Shown here: positions 8,172 through 15,971 of the stretch, in pieces
Position numbering within the stretch: position 1 is the first letter of the stretch
Layout: every line of letters begins with the position of its first letter
Translations under genes and position numbers: made by a program
Notes under the pieces: model-generated
The model's database searches: none
What the model was told of the DNA's origin: nothing
Seen by the model: the letters and a program-made list of their open reading frames with translations, nothing else
NCBI RefSeq assembly: GCF_016019955.1
Contig: NZ_JAECRZ010000003.1
Coordinates: forward strand, 1 to 46,791
Source: Thiosulfatihalobacter marinus
GTDB lineage: Bacteria > Pseudomonadota > Alphaproteobacteria > Rhodobacterales > Rhodobacteraceae
Direction of reading: 5' to 3'
DNA length: 46,791 bases

Positions 8172-8248
8172 TGGCGCTCTGGGGAGGATTCGAACCCCCG
8201 ACCCCTTGATTCGTAGTCAAGTACTCTATCCAGCTGAGCTACCAGAGC
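8172..8248 (-). tRNA. tRNA-Arg (anticodon ACG)
   Basis: Reading the minus strand from 8248, the 77 bases fold as a cloverleaf: acceptor GCTCTGG/CCAGAGC, D-arm GCTC/GAGT, anticodon stem CTTGA/TCAAG with loop CTACGAA (anticodon ACG), T-arm GGGGG/CCTCC around TTCGAAT, discriminator G and an encoded CCA (8174-8172). A T-run follows the 3' end. A-34 would be converted to inosine to read CGU, CGC and CGA. The integrase remnant sits just beyond the 3' end, so the gene has probably served as an attachment site. Confidence 0.95.
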
Positions 8249-8308
8249 GCGGTGGAGTGGGATTTAGTCTGATCGCGGGGGGTATGCAAGGGCAAAAAGC
8301 AAGAAAAG

Positions 8309-9697
8309 TCAGCCCCCCACCACATCCCCCTTCGGCAGGCAGATTTCAAATCGCGTACCCTGAGGGCCGGTACTTTTCAATGTCAGCGTTCCACCATGCC
8401 CCCGCACCACTTCTGCCGAAATGGCCAGACCAAGGCCCGATCCCCCCTTGCGCGCGCCCCCCTGGAAAGGCCGGAACAAATACTCCTGCGCCCGTGGCGG
8501 CAAGCCCGGCCCCGTATCGCGCACCTCGATAAACCAGGCCGCTTCATTCTCGCGCCCGGTCACGGATATCTCTCCGGGCACACCGCTGGACACGATGGCC
8601 TGGCGCGCATTGCGCACCAGATTGGTCAGAACGCGATAAAGCTGTTCCGGGTCGGCCCGCACCATCAACCCGACGGGAACATCTTCGGCAAAGCTCAGAT
8701 CGTATTCGCCCACGGCCAGTCGTTCGCTTTCGATCACATCCGAAACGATATCGGCCAGGGGCAGCCGGGTCAGGCGCGGGGCCGGCTCTTCCGCCTTGCC
8801 AAATGCCAGAGTCGACTCGCACAGATGAACCGCCCGCGTGATCGAATTCACCAGCTTGGGCGCCAGGCGGCGCACAAGCGGATCCTCACTGGCCTCGATC
8901 CGGTCGGTGAACAGCTGCGCCGAAGTCAGGATATTGCGCAGATCGTGGCTCACCTTGGCCACGGCACCGCCCAGCTGCGCCAGGCGCTCTTTCTGGCGAA
9001 GCGCCGCTGTCAGCTCGGTCTGCATGCTCTGCAAGGCCTCCTCGGCCTCGCGCAGTTCCCGCACCCCTGCCGTCGGATGTATGATCCGGCGCGCGTCCTC
9101 GGGCGCCGCGGCGTAGGATTTCATGTAGCCCACAACGCCCTTGATCGGCCGCACAAGAATCGCACGTACCGCCAGGAACAACAAAAACGCGGTAAAGACC
9201 GAGATCACGGCCGACAGGATCAGGATACGTATACCATAATCCAGCATCGACTCGCGCAGCCCGGCCGTGTTCATCGTCACTTCGATCAACAGCCCTGCCT
9301 CGCGCACCGGTGCACCGATCACCCGGATAACCCTGTCCCGACGGTCGAACAACTGCATCATCGCATCGCGGATCAACTGCATGGCGCCCGCATTGCGCAT
9401 GTCATAGGTTGCGTGAATCGGGCTGGGTATCGGCGAACTCAGCATCAGTTGGCGCATCTCGTCGCGCAACAGAACGACGTTGAAAACCTCCGCATTCTGC
9501 AACAGCTCGGTTTCCAGCGCCGCGTCGATCATGTCATCCGCCAACAAGGCCAACGAGGCGATCTGCGCCCGCTCCAGCCGCGACAGAAGATAATCCTCAC
9601 GATACCGCGCCACCGACGGCACAAAGATCAGCACCTCGGCCAGCATCACGAAGATGACAGTCAGGATCAGAAATCGGCCTGAAAGTGAATTGAGCAT
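8309..9697 (-). CDS. membrane sensor histidine kinase
   Basis: A 462-residue kinase with hydrophobic segments at about residues 8-28 and 156-180 bracketing a periplasmic domain, then a HAMP-like linker (RAILVRPIKGV). The phosphoacceptor is His251 in KVSHDLRN. The ATPase domain shows an N box (NLVRNARQA), a G1 box (DTGPGLP) and a G2 box (GGSGLGLAI). It would autophosphorylate on an unknown signal and pass the phosphate to a response regulator. No regulator gene is adjacent, so it is an orphan here. It is downstream of and co-directional with the oxidoreductase/VTT pair, with 18 bases between, so co-transcription is likely. Confidence 0.9.
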   Translation of the reverse strand: MLNSLSGRFLILTVIFVMLAEVLIFVPSVARYREDYLLSRLERAQIASLALLADDMIDAALETELLQNAEVFNVVLLRDEMRQLMLSSPIPSPIHATYDMRNAGAMQLIRDAMMQLFDRRDRVIRVIGAPVREAGLLIEVTMNTAGLRESMLDYGIRILILSAVISVFTAFLLFLAVRAILVRPIKGVVGYMKSYAAAPEDARRIIHPTAGVRELREAEEALQSMQTELTAALRQKERLAQLGGAVAKVSHDLRNILTSAQLFTDRIEASEDPLVRRLAPKLVNSITRAVHLCESTLAFGKAEEPAPRLTRLPLADIVSDVIESERLAVGEYDLSFAEDVPVGLMVRADPEQLYRVLTNLVRNARQAIVSSGVPGEISVTGRENEAAWFIEVRDTGPGLPPRAQEYLFRPFQGGARKGGSGLGLAISAEVVRGHGGTLTLKSTGPQGTRFEICLPKGDVVGG

Positions 9698-9715
9698 CTG
9701 TTGCCTGTCTGCGGT

Positions 9716-11134
9716 TCAGGGCCACCAGCGCTGCACCAGCCTGACCACCCGTTTCACTTTAGGATTATCAAACAGTTGGGGAGAGAAATAGGCCCCTGCA
9801 ACCCGCTTGTTGATTTCACCCACCGTCGGATAGGGCGAAACCATGCCTGCAACGGCCGACATTTTCAGCCCATTGGCCATCACCAGCGCCCACAGGTTGA
9901 TCAGTTCACCCGCCTGCGGCCCCACGATCGAAACGCCCACGGGCCGCCCTCTGACCACCATCACCTTGATCAGGCCCGCCGCCCGGCGCTCGGCAATCAG
10001 CCGGTCGTTATGCGCAAAATCAAACCGCGCCACCCGCAGCCTGTCGCCGTGAATGCCGCGCGCCTGCGCCTCGCTCAGCCCGATCTGTGCCAGCTCCGGA
10101 TCGGTATATGTCGCATGGGGAATGTGATCCTCGCGCGCCCTGGCCGGCAGCCCGAAAAGCACCGAACGGAGGATCACCCCCGCCTGATACCCCGCCACAT
10201 GGGTAAACTGCATCCCCCCGGCCACATCGCCAATTGCGTAAACCCGCCGGTTGGTGGTGCGCAGACGCGCATCCACCCGGATACCGGTGCGCGCGGTCCT
10301 GATCCCGGCCGCCTCAAGGTTCAGCATGTCGGTATTGGCCCTGCGCCCCACCGCCATCAACAGGTGCGATCCGCTGAAGGCCCGCCCATCTGCGGTCGTG
10401 ACCGTGATCACCCCGTCTTTCCGGCTGACCTGCGCCGCCATCGCGCCTTCGGCAATCTCCACGCCCTCCGCGCGCACCGCATCCAGAACAATCGCCGCCA
10501 TCTCCGGGTCATCCTTGCCCAGCGCCCGCTCTCCCTCGATCACCGTCACCTTGCAACCCAGCCGCATATGCGCCTGCGCCATCTCCATGCCGATTGGCCC
10601 GCCCCCGATGATCAGCAGATGGTCGGGCTTGTCCGTCAGCGCGAACAGGGTCTCGTTGGTCAGATAGGGCACATCCTCCAGCCCCGGTATCGGCGGCACC
10701 AGCGGGCTTGACCCGGTCGCGATCACCACCCGGCGCGCCGTGATCCTGTGTTCCCCGGCCTCCACCACGCGCGGGCTGACAAACCGGCCATACGCCCGGA
10801 TCACCCGCACGCCCAGCCCCTCGAACCGTGCCTGGCTGTCAACCGGCGCAATCTGCGCGATCACCCCGGCCACATGCGCCTTGGCCGCCGCATAATCCAC
10901 CTGGGGGTCCACCGGCGCCACGCCAAACACCGCGCTCTGCGCCTGGCCATGCGCCGCCCTGGCGCTGGCAATCAGCGCCTTTGACGGCACACATCCCCAG
11001 TTCAGGCAATCGCCGCCCATCTCGCGCCCTTCAAGCAACACCACATCGGCGCCCATCTGCACGGCCCCCGCCGCCACCGATAACCCGCCCGAACCGGCGC
11101 CGATAACCAACAGGTCGGTCCTGATCTCCTGCAT
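9716..11134 (-). CDS. FAD-dependent pyridine nucleotide-disulfide oxidoreductase (mercuric reductase/LPD-like)
   Basis: A 472-residue class I flavoprotein disulfide reductase. The N-terminal FAD motif is IGAGSGG, the redox pair is Cys43/Cys48 in GGDCLNWGCVPSK, and a second GGGPIG motif near the middle binds NAD(P)H. In lipoamide dehydrogenase and MerA the C-terminus carries HPTxxE. Here the segment reads YPTVGE, with Tyr replacing the catalytic His and Glu kept. That argues against a standard lipoamide dehydrogenase. There is no MerA N-terminal domain or C-terminal Cys pair. ATG 11134 overlaps the stop of the VTT-domain gene by one base (TGATG), so the pair is translationally coupled. The electron acceptor is unknown. 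Confidence 0.8.
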   Translation of the reverse strand: MQEIRTDLLVIGAGSGGLSVAAGAVQMGADVVLLEGREMGGDCLNWGCVPSKALIASARAAHGQAQSAVFGVAPVDPQVDYAAAKAHVAGVIAQIAPVDSQARFEGLGVRVIRAYGRFVSPRVVEAGEHRITARRVVIATGSSPLVPPIPGLEDVPYLTNETLFALTDKPDHLLIIGGGPIGMEMAQAHMRLGCKVTVIEGERALGKDDPEMAAIVLDAVRAEGVEIAEGAMAAQVSRKDGVITVTTADGRAFSGSHLLMAVGRRANTDMLNLEAAGIRTARTGIRVDARLRTTNRRVYAIGDVAGGMQFTHVAGYQAGVILRSVLFGLPARAREDHIPHATYTDPELAQIGLSEAQARGIHGDRLRVARFDFAHNDRLIAERRAAGLIKVMVVRGRPVGVSIVGPQAGELINLWALVMANGLKMSAVAGMVSPYPTVGEINKRVAGAYFSPQLFDNPKVKRVVRLVQRWWP

Positions 11135-11874
11135 CACAGCGCCTCCCGCCCGCGCACCGCCCGGATCAGCATCGGCAGCGCCGCCAGCGCGCACAGCGCC
11201 AGAATCGGCAACAACACCTTCGGTTCAAAGATCACCCCCAGATCCGGCGTTTCGCCACGGGCGAACACCTCGCCCAGCCCGGCCCCGACAGACGTATAGA
11301 CCAACCCGCCCGGAATGATCCCCAGTGCCGTTGTCACCACGAACCGCCACAAACGTACCCCCACCAGCGCGGGTACCAGGTTGGCCACGAAAAACGGCAC
11401 CAGCGGCACCAGCCGGATCAGGAACAGCATCGACCACTGATTGTCATCAATGCCCTGCTTGATCGCCTTGACCCGCCCCTGCGACGCATCCATCCGCGCC
11501 GCCAGCCGCTCCCCCAGCCCCCAGCGCGCCGCCAGAAAGATCACCACCGCCCCGATCGTCGCCGCACCGACGTTGAACACCACGCCCGGAAACGTGCCAA
11601 ACAGAAACCCCCCGGTCAGCGTCGCCACCGTGGCGCCGGGCAGCGAAAACCCCACAATCACCACATATATCGCCATAAAGGCCGCCACCGTGCCAAGGTA
11701 ATGCGCATCCCTGTAGGCCATCAGCTTTTCGCGATGGGTGTTCAGCATCTCGAAACTCAGCACGTCGCGCAGGGTAAATGCCCCCACCAAGCCCACCAGC
11801 AGAATCGCCATCAGCGGCAATGCGCGGGTCCAGCCCGACTTGCCTGTGCCACCCGCATCGTTCACATCCGTCAT
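11134..11874 (-). CDS. TVP38/TMEM64 (VTT domain, DedA-like) membrane protein
   Basis: A 246-residue polytopic membrane protein. The VTT-domain landmarks are SLPGATVATLTGGFLFG (about residues 77-93) and RLVPLVPFFVANLVPALVGV (about 149-168). Proteins of this superfamily are linked to lipid scrambling or membrane homeostasis, but the exact role of bacterial TVP38 members is uncertain. It is the first gene of a minus-strand set with the flavoprotein and the kinase. The coupling suggests a joint redox/membrane function that I cannot define further. It diverges from rpmH across 278 bases. Confidence 0.85.
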   Translation of the reverse strand: MTDVNDAGGTGKSGWTRALPLMAILLVGLVGAFTLRDVLSFEMLNTHREKLMAYRDAHYLGTVAAFMAIYVVIVGFSLPGATVATLTGGFLFGTFPGVVFNVGAATIGAVVIFLAARWGLGERLAARMDASQGRVKAIKQGIDDNQWSMLFLIRLVPLVPFFVANLVPALVGVRLWRFVVTTALGIIPGGLVYTSVGAGLGEVFARGETPDLGVIFEPKVLLPILALCALAALPMLIRAVRGREAL

Positions 11875-12055
11875 CTTTCATCCATGTTGCCCAGCCCGAA
11901 CCAACATGCGCCAGCCCGCCTTCGAACAACAGCCAACTCACGGCTCCTTGATCGCAAATGCCGGATTTCGTGAAGAATTCGCCCCCCCGCCCGACAACTG
12001 AAACAATCCCGCCCCGCCACCCTTGCTTTTTTGTCGCAAAACCGCCATCTGCCGT

Positions 12056-12084
12056 TTGACTTATCCCCGGCACCCGCCTATAGA
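12056..12084 (+). promoter_or_regulatory. sigma70-type promoter for rpmH-rnpA
   Basis: TTGACT (12056-12061), a 17-base spacer and TATAGA (12079-12084) form a near-consensus promoter about 70 bases before rpmH. The spacing and both hexamers make this one of the best promoters in the window. Confidence 0.8.
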
Positions 12085-12152
12085 CCGGGCTTCGAAATAG
12101 CACATGGGCCCGCGATTCCGCGCCGGGCGCCCGATAGTACGGAGACGGAGCG

Positions 12153-12287
12153 ATGAAACGCACCTACCAACCCTCGAACCTGGTTCGCAAACGCCGCCAC
12201 GGCTTCCGCGCGCGCATGGCCACCAAGGCAGGCCGCAAGATCCTGAACGCGCGCCGCGCCCGTGGCCGCAAGTCGCTAAGCGCTTAA
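12153..12287 (+). CDS. rpmH: 50S ribosomal protein L34
   Basis: This 44-residue, very basic protein starts MKRTYQPSN and contains [11 protein letters not shown] and [14 protein letters not shown], the invariant L34 pattern. It is a component of the large ribosomal subunit. A GGAG motif lies about 6-9 bases before ATG 12153. It is followed by rnpA, as in most bacteria, and shares the promoter at 12056-12084. Confidence 0.98.
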
Positions 12288-12313
12288 GCGCCCCGACACC
12301 GTATCTGACGGAC

Positions 12314-12736
12314 ATGACACCGCCGGAGGCCCCCGATACTGGCATCGCCAGCGCAGGGGACACGCCCCCGGCGGTTTCCGTTTGTCTCAAGGTTCTCACC
12401 CGGCGCCGCGATTTCCTCGCCGCCGCCCGCGCCCGCAAACAGGGCAGCAAGGCGATGATGGTTCAGGCCCGCCCCCGCAAGCCGGACGAAGACGTGCCCG
12501 CCGATGTTATCCGCGTCGGCTTCACCTGCTCCAAGAAAGTCGGCAACGCCGTGGCCCGCAACCGGGCCAAACGGCGCCTGCGCGAAATCGCCCGCCTGGT
12601 ACTGCCCATCCACGGCAAACCCGGCTGGGACTATGTGCTGATCGGCCGCGCCGGTGAAACCGCCAAACGCGATTTCATCGCCCTGCAATCCGATCTGAAA
12701 CACGCCCTGCACAATCTCCACACACCGCGTCCCTGA
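12314..12736 (+). CDS. rnpA: ribonuclease P protein component
   Basis: A 140-residue basic protein that binds RNase P RNA and helps remove the 5' leader of pre-tRNAs. The RNR signature is VARNRAKRRLRE (centred near residue 90), preceded by GFTCSKKVGNA. ATG 12314 is 26 bases after the rpmH stop. The first 22 residues or so are poorly conserved, so a slightly later start cannot be excluded. In related bacteria membrane-insertase genes usually follow. Here the next gene is argB. Confidence 0.95.
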   Translation: MTPPEAPDTGIASAGDTPPAVSVCLKVLTRRRDFLAAARARKQGSKAMMVQARPRKPDEDVPADVIRVGFTCSKKVGNAVARNRAKRRLREIARLVLPIHGKPGWDYVLIGRAGETAKRDFIALQSDLKHALHNLHTPRP

Positions 12737-12750
12737 ACGCTCCCCCATCC

Positions 12751-12809
12751 TTCATTTTGCCAAAAATACTCCGGGGGAGTCGCCCACAGGCGACGGGGGC
12801 AGCGCCCCC
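12751..12809. repeat. dispersed 59-60 base repeat, copy 1
   Basis: It opens with TTCATTTTGCC, then ATACTCCGGGGG, then two hairpins: GTCGCC..GGCGAC and GGGGGCAGCGCCCCC. A second copy in the same orientation lies at 23558-23617, differing at a few positions. Copy 1 follows the rnpA stop and could work as a 3' end structure. I believe similar elements are common downstream of genes in Rhodobacteraceae, but a genome scan is needed to confirm this. Confidence 0.8.
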
Positions 12810-12979
12810 GCCCCGCGTCGCAACACCCCCGCCCGCCGTGTTAAGACCGGTCCCCGGCCCCTCCCGCACCAACGCAATACCGACGTAATACCGACGTTGC
12901 GCCGCTCCCCGATTCCCATGAAAACCAGCGCGTTAACCGCGATTCGCCTAAATTCGCCCACCGCGACGACAACGCACCC

Positions 12980-13008
12980 TTGGCAGGCTTGCGTCAAAAC
13001 GCTAACAA
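12980..13008 (+). promoter_or_regulatory. possible argB promoter
   Basis: TTGGCA (12980-12985), a 17-base spacer and TAACAA (13003-13008) precede argB by about 25 bases. A direct repeat of ATACCGACGT lies further upstream (about 12880-12900). The call is moderate, since the -10 box is only a partial match. Confidence 0.45.
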
Positions 13009-13033
13009 CGCTGTCCAAAGAGGTCAGCCGGAA

Positions 13034-13897
13034 ATGAAGAAGCAAGTCATGAATCGCGACTGGATCGCCACTGCCCGCACTCTCTCCCAGGCGCTACCCT
13101 ATTTGCAGCGCTACACCGGCGCCATTGTCGTCATCAAGCTCGGCGGACACGCCATGGGCAGCGACGAAGCAATGGACGATTTTGCCCGCGACGTGGTGCT
13201 GATGCGCCAGGTCGGAGTAAATCCGGTGATCGTGCATGGCGGCGGGCCCATGATCAACGCGATGCTGGAACGTCTTGATATTCAATCGGAATTCGTCAAC
13301 GGCAAACGCGTCACCGATACCGCCACCGTCGAGGTCGTCGAAATGGTCCTCTCCGGTCTCGTCAACAAACGCATCGTGCAGGCGATCAATCGTCAGGGCG
13401 GCAAGGCCGTGGGCCTGTCGGGCAAGGACGCGAATCTGATGGTCTGTGACCAGACCAACCCCGATCTTGGCTTTGTCGGCACCCCGGCTGAAATGAACCC
13501 CGGCCTGCTGCACGACCTGTTCGGCAATGACACCATCCCCGTGATCGCCCCGCTGGGCGCCGGGCGCAATGGCGAAACCTTCAATGTCAACGGCGACACC
13601 GCCGCCGGCGCCATCGCCGCCGCCCTCAAGGCCGACCGCCTGCTTCTTCTGACTGATGTCGCCGGTGTCAAGAACGCTGCCGGAGATGTCATGACAGAGT
13701 TGAAATCCCAACAAATCCGGGATCTTACGACAGAGGGCGTGATAGCCGGAGGAATGATCCCCAAGACCGAAACCGCGCTGGCCGCGATCGACGGCGGCGT
13801 GCGCGCCGTGGTGATCCTGGACGGGCGCGCCCCGAATGCCTGCCTCCTGGAACTGTTTACCGAACATGGTGCCGGCTCGCTGATCCGCGCCGACTGA
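13034..13897 (+). CDS. argB: acetylglutamate kinase
   Basis: A 287-residue amino-acid kinase that phosphorylates N-acetyl-L-glutamate in the second step of arginine synthesis. Landmarks are [11 protein letters not shown] (nucleotide site), [13 protein letters not shown] (substrate glycines), GLSGKDANL and [15 protein letters not shown] near the C-terminus. I chose ATG 13034 because AGAGG lies about 11 bases upstream. ATG 13049 is in frame and also possible. The gene appears monocistronic, with two palindromes after the stop. Confidence 0.96.
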   Translation: MKKQVMNRDWIATARTLSQALPYLQRYTGAIVVIKLGGHAMGSDEAMDDFARDVVLMRQVGVNPVIVHGGGPMINAMLERLDIQSEFVNGKRVTDTATVEVVEMVLSGLVNKRIVQAINRQGGKAVGLSGKDANLMVCDQTNPDLGFVGTPAEMNPGLLHDLFGNDTIPVIAPLGAGRNGETFNVNGDTAAGAIAAALKADRLLLLTDVAGVKNAAGDVMTELKSQQIRDLTTEGVIAGGMIPKTETALAAIDGGVRAVVILDGRAPNACLLELFTEHGAGSLIRAD

Positions 13898-13912
13898 CGG
13901 CCGGGGCTTTTA

Positions 13913-13954
13913 ATATTCCGCAAAAGGAATATATAGGATGCACCTGTTGCATCC
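13913..13954. repeat. two adjacent palindromes between argB and the sterol-desaturase-family gene
   Basis: ATATTCC (13913-13919) pairs with GGAATAT (13926-13932), and GGATGCA (13936-13942) pairs with TGCATCC (13948-13954). They end 12 bases before the next start. They could be operators or RNA stem-loops in the leader. There is no T-run, so a simple terminator is unlikely. Confidence 0.55.
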
Positions 13955-13966
13955 GAAAGGCCCGGT

Positions 13967-14761
13967 ATGGAAAACGAAGCCCTGATCCGTCTGTCCGTCT
14001 TTGGCGGCCTGTTCGTGCTCTTCGCCCTGATCGAAACCCTGGCACCGCGCCGCACCCGCAGCCAAACCCGCAAGCGGCGCTGGCTAACCAACTGGGTCAT
14101 TTCACTTCTCGATACAGCCACGTTGCGGCTGCTCGCTTTTGCCATGCCCGCGCTGGCCGTCGGGGCGGCGGTCGATGCTTCGCAACAGGGATGGGGACTG
14201 TTCAACCAGATCGCGCTTCCCGGTGCTCTTGAACTGGCGCTGGCGGTTCTGATCTTCGATTTTGCCATTTGGCTTCAACACCTTGTCACCCACAAGATCC
14301 CGCTTCTGTGGCGCCTGCATCGCGTGCATCATGCCGATCGCGACATTGATGTGACCACCGCGATCCGGTTTCATCCGGTTGAAATCGCCCTGTCCATGCT
14401 GCTGAAAATTGGCCTTGTCTACTTGCTTGGGCCCTCCGCGCTTGCCATCATCCTGTTCGAGATCATCCTGAACGGGACCGCCATGTTCAACCACGCCAAT
14501 ATCAGGCTGCCCCTGGGCCTGGACCGCGCGCTGCGCCTTGTCCTTGTCACCCCCGACATGCACCGCGTCCACCACTCGGTCCACCGGCACGAACATGACA
14601 GCAATTACGGCTTTGCCCTGTCGATCTGGGATCGCCTGTTTGGCACCTACACGGCCCAGCCCGCAGACGGGCACGAGGGCATGACCATCGGCCTTGAATG
14701 GCAGGACGAACGCCCCGCGCGGCTGGGCTGGAGCCTGGCCCTGCCGTTCCGGCGCAAGTGA
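13967..14761 (+). CDS. sterol desaturase/fatty acid hydroxylase-family membrane protein
   Basis: A 264-residue membrane protein with hydrophobic segments near the N-terminus and mid-protein. Its histidine clusters are typical of membrane di-iron oxygenases: HLVTH (about 105-109), HRVHH (about 118-122), a further His in FNHAN and a C-terminal HRVHHSVH (about 204-211). Such enzymes hydroxylate or desaturate lipids using O2. Bacterial members rarely act on sterols, and the lipid substrate here is unknown. The stop overlaps the next gene's GTG start (GTGA), so the pair is coupled. Confidence 0.88.
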   Translation: MENEALIRLSVFGGLFVLFALIETLAPRRTRSQTRKRRWLTNWVISLLDTATLRLLAFAMPALAVGAAVDASQQGWGLFNQIALPGALELALAVLIFDFAIWLQHLVTHKIPLLWRLHRVHHADRDIDVTTAIRFHPVEIALSMLLKIGLVYLLGPSALAIILFEIILNGTAMFNHANIRLPLGLDRALRLVLVTPDMHRVHHSVHRHEHDSNYGFALSIWDRLFGTYTAQPADGHEGMTIGLEWQDERPARLGWSLALPFRRK

Positions 14762-15417
14762 GCTATGCGCTGGTCTCCCGCGCGGCCCAGGCGCAGGCGC
14801 TTGATATCCTTGGGGGATTTCACCCGGAAACGGATGAGAAACAGCTTGAGGGTTTTGGCACAGTTCTCCTTTTGGGGCCGCGCGAACCCGGTTTTTGGGG
14901 CAGTTTCACCCAATCCCGCGAATATCGCGATGGCACACCCAACCCGATGGACCGCTGGTCCGCCCGTGTGCTGACGGGGCTGGCCGTCGCCTTCAATGCC
15001 CAGCCCTTTTTCCCGTTCGGTGGCCCGCCCTATCGACCGTTCTATCAATGGGCCTTGCGCACCGGGCGCTGCCATCCTTCGCCGATATCGCTTTTGGTGC
15101 ATGACAATGCCGGTCTTTTCGTCAGCTTTCGCGGCGCTCTGGCCCTGCAACAACGGCTGGACCTGCCGCCCGCCCCGCCCAATCCCTGTTCCGCCTGCAC
15201 GCGAAAACCCTGTCAATCCGCCTGTCCGGTCAGCGCCTTTGAAAACGGCACCTACGCCGTCAACAAATGCCAGGCGTATCTCGCCCAACCGCAGGGGGCC
15301 GCCTGCATGTCACAGGGCTGTGCCGCCCGCCGCGCTTGCCCGGTCTCGGCCACCTATGGCAGGGTGGCGGCGCAATCCGCCCTCCATATGCAGGCTTTCT
15401 TAACCAATGGCGCTTAG
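14758..15417 (+). CDS. 4Fe-4S protein with a QueG-like double-cluster domain
   Basis: A 219-residue soluble protein. The C-terminal third has CSACxxxxCQSACP and a second set (NKC, AAC, QGC, RACP). This eight-cysteine layout fits two 4Fe-4S clusters and resembles the ferredoxin domain of epoxyqueuosine reductase. The N-terminal 140 residues lack motifs I can tie to QueG's cobalamin site. GTG 14758 is chosen because it overlaps the previous stop (GTGA) and the frame has no better start. The 3' end overlaps the next gene by 11 bases. It may pass electrons to the upstream di-iron hydroxylase; this is inference from gene coupling only. Confidence 0.7.
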   Translation: MSYALVSRAAQAQALDILGGFHPETDEKQLEGFGTVLLLGPREPGFWGSFTQSREYRDGTPNPMDRWSARVLTGLAVAFNAQPFFPFGGPPYRPFYQWALRTGRCHPSPISLLVHDNAGLFVSFRGALALQQRLDLPPAPPNPCSACTRKPCQSACPVSAFENGTYAVNKCQAYLAQPQGAACMSQGCAARRACPVSATYGRVAAQSALHMQAFLTNGA

Positions 15418-15901
15418 TCTCATCCTCGTTCGTCACGCAAAATCAAGCTGGGACACGCCGGCACTTTCCGATCACGACCGCCCCCTGAACAAACGCGGCC
15501 GGGCGTCTGCCCGCGCCATTGGCGACTGGCTGCGCAAGGAAAACCTGCTCCCGGACCAGATTTTGACATCGACGGCGCAACGGACGCTGGAAACCTGTGC
15601 CCTCATGGGAATGGGCACCACACCACAGGCCGACCGCTCCCTGTATCTTGCAGGCGCGGACACCATGTTGCGCGCCCTGCGACAGGCCTCTGGTCAATGC
15701 GTCATGCTGCTGGGCCACAATCCCGGCATCGGCGAGTTTGCGGAACGGCTGGCAACAGCCCTGCCCGCGCATCCGCGTTTTCTCGATTATCCGACAGGCG
15801 CCACCACCCTGTTCAAATTCGGTCCGGACGGCTGGAAAGATGTCGCATTCGGGTCGGGAAAGGTGAAAAGTTTCGTTATTCCCAGAGAGTTGCTCGAATA
15901 G
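15407..15901 (+). CDS. SixA-like histidine phosphatase
   Basis: A 164-residue protein of the histidine phosphatase superfamily. The catalytic RHG-type motif is LVRHAKSSW near the N-terminus (His at about residue 10), a conserved arginine lies in STAQRTLET, and the second catalytic His is in LLGHNPGIGE. The small size and lack of extra domains match SixA, which dephosphorylates histidine phosphotransfer domains. The substrate here is unproven. It begins inside the 3' end of the Fe-S gene (11-base overlap), closing a three-gene unit. Confidence 0.88.
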   Translation: MALSLILVRHAKSSWDTPALSDHDRPLNKRGRASARAIGDWLRKENLLPDQILTSTAQRTLETCALMGMGTTPQADRSLYLAGADTMLRALRQASGQCVMLLGHNPGIGEFAERLATALPAHPRFLDYPTGATTLFKFGPDGWKDVAFGSGKVKSFVIPRELLE

Positions 15902-15906
15902 GAAAA

Positions 15907-15967
15907 GGCGGGGTAATCCCCGCCCATCCCGAATTGCGTAGGTGAAAGGCGCAGGGCATCCTGCGCC
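15907..15967 (-). terminator. two tandem hairpin terminators after aapP
   Basis: Minus-strand reading: the stem at 15948-15967 (GGCGCAGG/CCTGCGCC) comes first, then a second stem at 15907-15924 (GGCGGGG/CCCCGCC) followed by TTTTCC. They lie 5 and about 48 bases beyond the aapP stop. The second has the better T-run. The region is convergent, so the hairpins may also stop transcripts from the SixA-like gene. Confidence 0.75.
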
Positions 15968-15971
15968 CTGA

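Noticed and set aside
8396..9682. A 428-codon open frame antisense to the sensor kinase
   Set aside because: The minus-strand kinase has HisKA, N, G1 and G2 motifs in order. The opposite frame has no motif and a composition typical of shadows.
9716..11134. Mercuric reductase as the specific annotation
   Set aside because: No N-terminal heavy-metal domain, no C-terminal Cys pair and no mer genes nearby. Kept as a general flavoprotein disulfide-reductase relative.
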